Assembly: GCA_964448135.1 (NCBI GenBank)
Contig: CAYUVH010000018.1
Span: 62,001-126,000, forward strand
DNA length: 64,000 bases
Reading direction: 5' to 3'
Source of the DNA: CAYUVH01 sp964448135
Lineage (GTDB): Bacteria > Verrucomicrobiota > Verrucomicrobiia > Limisphaerales > UBA8199
A program made the translations under genes and the position numbers. Of this stretch, positions 60,696 to 64,000 are shown piece after piece; the stretch's first letter is position 1; each line of letters starts with the position of its first letter. The notes beneath the pieces were generated by a model. It saw only the letters and a list, made by a program, of their open reading frames with translations, was not told where the DNA came from and did no database searches.

Positions 60696-63302
60696 TTACT
60701 GATTGAGCCGGGTGCGGAAGTAACGTTGCGGGAAGGCGGCGGCGGGGCCGGCGTTGAATTCAGCGGTGCCGTTGGTGCTAACAACGTTGGTGAGCACGTC
60801 CCAGTTGGCCAGGTTGGTGGAAACTTCGATCGTGTAGGTGGCGCCGGTTTCGCCGGTGAACGAAAGACTCAAAGTGCCGTCTGGCAGCAGAGACACGAGC
60901 TGGAATTGCGACGGTTGCGGCGGGATGAGTGACAGAGCCGAGTTGGTACTGAGCAGCGAACCGGCGGCGTTGGTGAGCAGCACGGAATAATTGCCCACGT
61001 CGTTGGTCTGGACGTTGAGGCGGGTGTAGCTCGAGGCGGTCGCGCCGCCGATGGGGACGTTGTTGAAGCGCCACTGGTAGCCGGGTGCGGGCGAGCCGGC
61101 GGCGGTGACGGTAAACGTGGCGTTGCTGGTCAACTTGACGGCGATGTCCTGCGGCTGCGCGGAGATGGACGGAGGAATATTGATCACCAGGGCGGCGGGC
61201 GAGCTGGTGATCGCGCCGGCAATGTTGGTCAGCACGACGAAATAATTTCCGGCGTCGGCGGGCTGGGCGTTGGTGCGGGTGTAGCTGCTGGCGGTGGCGC
61301 CGCTGATGTTCGTCGAGCCGAATCGCCATTGGTATGCCGGCACCGGCGCGCCGGTGGCGGCGACGGTGAACGTGGCGTTGCTGCCCTGCGTGACGGCGAG
61401 CGGTTGCGGCTGCGTGTTGATGCCGGGCGCGGTGACGGGCACTTCCACGCGCACGTTGTCCACGATGGCGAACGTGAGGTTGGTGTCATCGGACTTCGAG
61501 GCGAAGGAATCCCAGTAGCCGATGAAGATGTTGCTCGAAGTGAAAGTGACGTTCGTGACGGTGGCGATTTTCAATCCGTCAATGAACCATTCCACGGTGC
61601 CGCCCGTTTTGCTGACGATCACGTTGCGCCACGCAAAGCCGATGGTGCCGACGTCGAGTCCGCCGACCTGCAGGCCTTGAGCGGCGGGAGCGGTCTTCAG
61701 GGCCGGGAAAACATTTTCGTAGTAGGGATCGTTGTTCCCGCGCGCGCTGGTCGCGGTCCCGGCGGCGTAGTCGCCGGTGGTGGTGGCCTGCAATGTGGTG
61801 CCGACATAAACGCGCCAATCGGGCAGCGTGGCGGAGGTGTCCCCCGCCTGGCCTTCGCCGTCGGTCGCAAACCATACTCCGTCGGCGGTGCCGGTGTTCC
61901 ACTGGACACGATTGCCGGCGGTGCCGAGGCCGGAGGTGTGATGTTGGGTGGAGCCGGTGCCGCCCGCGGGGAACGGGCCGTTGGCGTTCATCCACAGGTC
62001 GTAGTGAAGACGGTAGGTGCCCCCGAAACTCTGGCCGATGGGCGAGATATTCACGGCGCCGACGTTGGTCAGGCTGACGTTCGCTTCGAACTTCACTCCC
62101 TTGGTCGTGCCACCGGTGGAATTGGGCGCGGAGGGGATGCCGTAGGCGGAATAGTTGTAGGCGAACGAGACGCGCGAGTCGGCGGAGGATAGATTGGTCG
62201 TCCAGCCCGGTCCGGAATTCGTGTCGAAGTTGTCGGAGAACGTCGGCGTGTAGGGGCCGAAGACGGTGAGCGTGGCGGCGGAACTGGTAATCGCGCCGAA
62301 AATATTCGTGACGACGACGGTGTAATCGCCCGCATTGTTCGTTTGGATGTTGGAGAGCGTGTAGGTATTCGTCGTGGCACCGCTGATGTTCGTGCCGCTA
62401 AAGCGCCACTGGTATTTCAGCGCGCCCGCACCCTTGGCGGCGGTGCGGAAGGTGATGGCGGCGCCGCGGTCCGCATAGCGGTCCGACGGCTGCGAGGTGA
62501 TGGCTGGCGGCGAGGTGTTCGTCGTGATGACAAAGCCGCTGGCCACATTGGTCAACGTGGCCATGGTGCCGTTGAAAACGTCGGAATCGCCCCCGGACAA
62601 CGGATTGGTATCGGCGTATTGCCAGAAATTCCAGTAGCCCCATGGCGTGGTCGAGGACGGAGCATCGGTCTGCGGATCGGGACTGGCGGGCCAGGCGGCA
62701 AACCACGGAATGAAGTTGGTCATCGTGCTGTCCAGCCAGGTATTGGCGTGGGAGGTGGACATGTAAATCACGGGCTTCACGGTCACGTATTGCGCGGCAG
62801 CGTAGGCGATGACGTCATCGCACCAGCGATGCAGCCATTGCGAGAGCGAGGCCTTGTCGTAAATGTTGGTGAAGGTTTCGGAATCGAGCGTGGGCATCAA
62901 GTAGGCGCCGCCGCTCTTGATGTAGTTGCTCGCGATACCCCAAAAGTGGGCCGCCTCCTGGTCCGCGCCGGCGGGGCCGATGTGCAATTCCGGATGCGCG
63001 AAATGGTAGGAACCGATTACAACGCCGGCGGCTTTGGCGTTCGCCATGAAAGTAGTGTAATCGGAGTCGTTGACCGTGAGTCCTTCCGTGGCTTTGGCCC
63101 AGGCGAACGAGATGCCATTGCTCTTCATGCTGGCCCAGTTGAGGCTCGCGCTTTGGTAACTGGACACGTCCATGCCCAACGGGCGCTGAGCCAGGGCGCG
63201 AACATGACCGAACGCCAGCGCCAAAGCCGGTACAATCAGGAACAGCAAAGTGAACCGGGAACGATGTTTAGAAGCCGCACGGGCGGGTGAGGAGTGAATC
63301 AT
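60696..63302 (-). CDS. Exported GH25 lysozyme-like protein with Ig-like domains
   Basis: 868 residues. The N-terminal signal (SRFTLLFLIVPALALAFGHV) precedes a GH25 domain (about 40-255): GMDVSSYQS with Asp45, FAWAKATEG, GSYHFAHPE, MPTLDSETF with the catalytic Asp140/Glu142 pair, and WNFWQYAD. Three Ig-like domains (about 265-345, 630-705 and 710-785, each with AxxxYQWRFxxxxIxGAT) flank a LamG/jelly-roll-like region (about 350-620). It ends in the C-terminal beta domain seen in other secreted proteins here (ATYTIEVSTNLANWDVLTNV ... YFRTRLNQ). Likely a muramidase exported to attack peptidoglycan, of its own or prey cells. Monocistronic. Confidence 0.87.
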   Translation of the reverse strand: MIHSSPARAASKHRSRFTLLFLIVPALALAFGHVRALAQRPLGMDVSSYQSASLNWASMKSNGISFAWAKATEGLTVNDSDYTTFMANAKAAGVVIGSYHFAHPELHIGPAGADQEAAHFWGIASNYIKSGGAYLMPTLDSETFTNIYDKASLSQWLHRWCDDVIAYAAAQYVTVKPVIYMSTSHANTWLDSTMTNFIPWFAAWPASPDPQTDAPSSTTPWGYWNFWQYADTNPLSGGDSDVFNGTMATLTNVASGFVITTNTSPPAITSQPSDRYADRGAAITFRTAAKGAGALKYQWRFSGTNISGATTNTYTLSNIQTNNAGDYTVVVTNIFGAITSSAATLTVFGPYTPTFSDNFDTNSGPGWTTNLSSADSRVSFAYNYSAYGIPSAPNSTGGTTKGVKFEANVSLTNVGAVNISPIGQSFGGTYRLHYDLWMNANGPFPAGGTGSTQHHTSGLGTAGNRVQWNTGTADGVWFATDGEGQAGDTSATLPDWRVYVGTTLQATTTGDYAAGTATSARGNNDPYYENVFPALKTAPAAQGLQVGGLDVGTIGFAWRNVIVSKTGGTVEWFIDGLKIATVTNVTFTSSNIFIGYWDSFASKSDDTNLTFAIVDNVRVEVPVTAPGINTQPQPLAVTQGSNATFTVAATGAPVPAYQWRFGSTNISGATASSYTRTNAQPADAGNYFVVLTNIAGAITSSPAALVINIPPSISAQPQDIAVKLTSNATFTVTAAGSPAPGYQWRFNNVPIGGATASSYTRLNVQTNDVGNYSVLLTNAAGSLLSTNSALSLIPPQPSQFQLVSLLPDGTLSLSFTGETGATYTIEVSTNLANWDVLTNVVSTNGTAEFNAGPAAAFPQRYFRTRLNQ

Positions 63303-63506
63303 GCGCTAGCTGGCAAATATTCGCACATTATTCGGCTAATTCAAGCTGCCAGAGTGCGAACTGGGAACCGGGAGATTGGGCCAAGCGAGGGCCGTTTTCA
63401 GGTGCCGCGCAAAGGGAGAATCTCCGTAAGTCGTTGTAGCCGAGGGACGGAAATGGGTCTCAGGGCGCACGGTCGCGCCTTGCTGGCGTGAGGGCGCGTG
63501 GCTGAT
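63303..63506. other. Short intergenic spacer
   Basis: About 200 bases between two minus-strand genes. I see no gene, terminator or clear promoter here. Confidence 0.4.
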
Positions 63507-63998
63507 TCAGGCCGCGCCGGGGGTTGTGCGGGGGGCGAAGAGGGCGTTGACGGAGATTTGGAACTCGGGGAGGAGTTTTTCCATCAGGATTTCTTCCCCG
63601 GCGAGGATGGATTTGAGGACCAGGCCGTAGGCGCTGGCGTGGTAGACTTCGGCGTTGTCGTAACGGGGATCGACAATCCAGAGGCGCGGCAGGCGCAGAT
63701 CCTCGTAAATTTGTTTCTTGAAGACGGTGTCCGGCTTGTGGTCTTCGGAGCTGATGATTTCGGCCGCGAGCCAGAGTTTGCCGGTGGCGGCGGCGAGGAG
63801 CGCGAGGTCCGGGCAGATGATGGTTTCTCCCGAGAGGCGGACCGGCGAACGGGGCGCCAGCATTTTGACGCTCGTGAGGTCGGCAACGCTGGCGGTGACG
63901 TATTGGTGGAGGCGGTGGCAGATCAGCTCGTGGCGCTCGCTGGGAGCGGCCCGAATCAATTGTTCGCCGTGCAAAGTCTCGGTATACGGAAGGCTCAT
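63507..63998 (-). CDS. Uma2-family (DUF820) putative nuclease-like protein
   Basis: 163 residues, complete. PDLALLAAATGKLWLAAEII, then SSEDHKPDTVFKKQIYEDL and RLPRLWIVDPRYDNAEVYH match the Uma2/DUF820 fold, a PD-(D/E)xK-like superfamily member. The acidic residues in PDLAL and AEII and the Lys in VFKKQIYEDL are the expected active-site positions. No partner gene or antitoxin is visible, and these genes are often multicopy with unknown function. It lies at the window end, so its upstream context is missing. Confidence 0.85.
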   Translation of the reverse strand: MSLPYTETLHGEQLIRAAPSERHELICHRLHQYVTASVADLTSVKMLAPRSPVRLSGETIICPDLALLAAATGKLWLAAEIISSEDHKPDTVFKKQIYEDLRLPRLWIVDPRYDNAEVYHASAYGLVLKSILAGEEILMEKLLPEFQISVNALFAPRTTPGAA

Positions 63999-64000
63999 GC

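Overview
The window looks like a chromosomal segment of a GC-rich, free-living bacterium of the phylum Verrucomicrobiota, probably near the Pedosphaera/Limisphaerales group. This is inferred from gene content, not from a marker gene: long secreted proteins with autotransporter-type beta-strand repeats and Ig-like domains, a PEP-CTERM protein, a formylglycine sulfatase, a YHYH protein, a multihaem cytochrome, many TPR-tailed membrane glycosyltransferases, and intergenic DNA full of short palindromic repeats. There is one tRNA (Glu, CUC), no rRNA, no CRISPR array and no intact transposase.

Layout. 1-20.4 kb mixes secreted proteins with housekeeping genes: the end of a beta-propeller-like protein, a dihydroxy-acid dehydratase with an unusual internal domain, a giant beta-strand-repeat protein with a clear terminator, an ABC-F ATPase behind a good sigma70 promoter, a nine-haem cytochrome, a C4 zinc-ribbon coiled-coil protein, a putative glycoside hydrolase, an ArgA-type acetylglutamate synthase, a small cytochrome-type lipo/secreted protein, hisC and pta. 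20.4-38.6 kb is a dense envelope-glycosylation region: two tandem GT39-like/TPR giants, a multi-pass protein, two TMTC-like TPR proteins, two GT39-like proteins, an orphan RelE-like toxin and two SGNH hydrolases. 38.6-41.4 kb holds the tRNA, a decayed PEP-CTERM fragment, an intact PEP-CTERM gene with a textbook terminator and a small secreted protein. 41.4-51.1 kb has another GT39-like protein, a medium-chain dehydrogenase carrying a repeat-derived peptide, a lipoprotein, an RluA-type pseudouridine synthase, a third TMTC-like TPR protein, a 52-residue DUF5989 protein and an NlpC/P60-like lipoprotein. 51.1-52.65 kb is non-coding and contains the most interesting item: two tandem copies of a highly conserved, structured, terminator-ended RNA-like element. 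52.65-64 kb has a metallophosphoesterase/sulfatase pair, a YHYH-PEBP fusion, a repeat cluster, two small enzymes sharing an ECF-sigma-like promoter, an HTH/DUF2975 pair, a GH25 lysozyme-like exoprotein and a Uma2-family protein.

The genes suggest a cell that invests heavily in surface and exported proteins. At least nine multi-pass membrane proteins with GT-C-like features, with the SGNH hydrolases and DUF5989 protein, could build or decorate surface glycans, while several large secreted proteins end in a similar C-terminal beta domain that may be an anchoring or sorting module.

All calls come from reading the sequence and from family knowledge; no database search or structure prediction was run. 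Starts were moved to internal codons where a signal peptide, family start or neighbour spacing argued for it.
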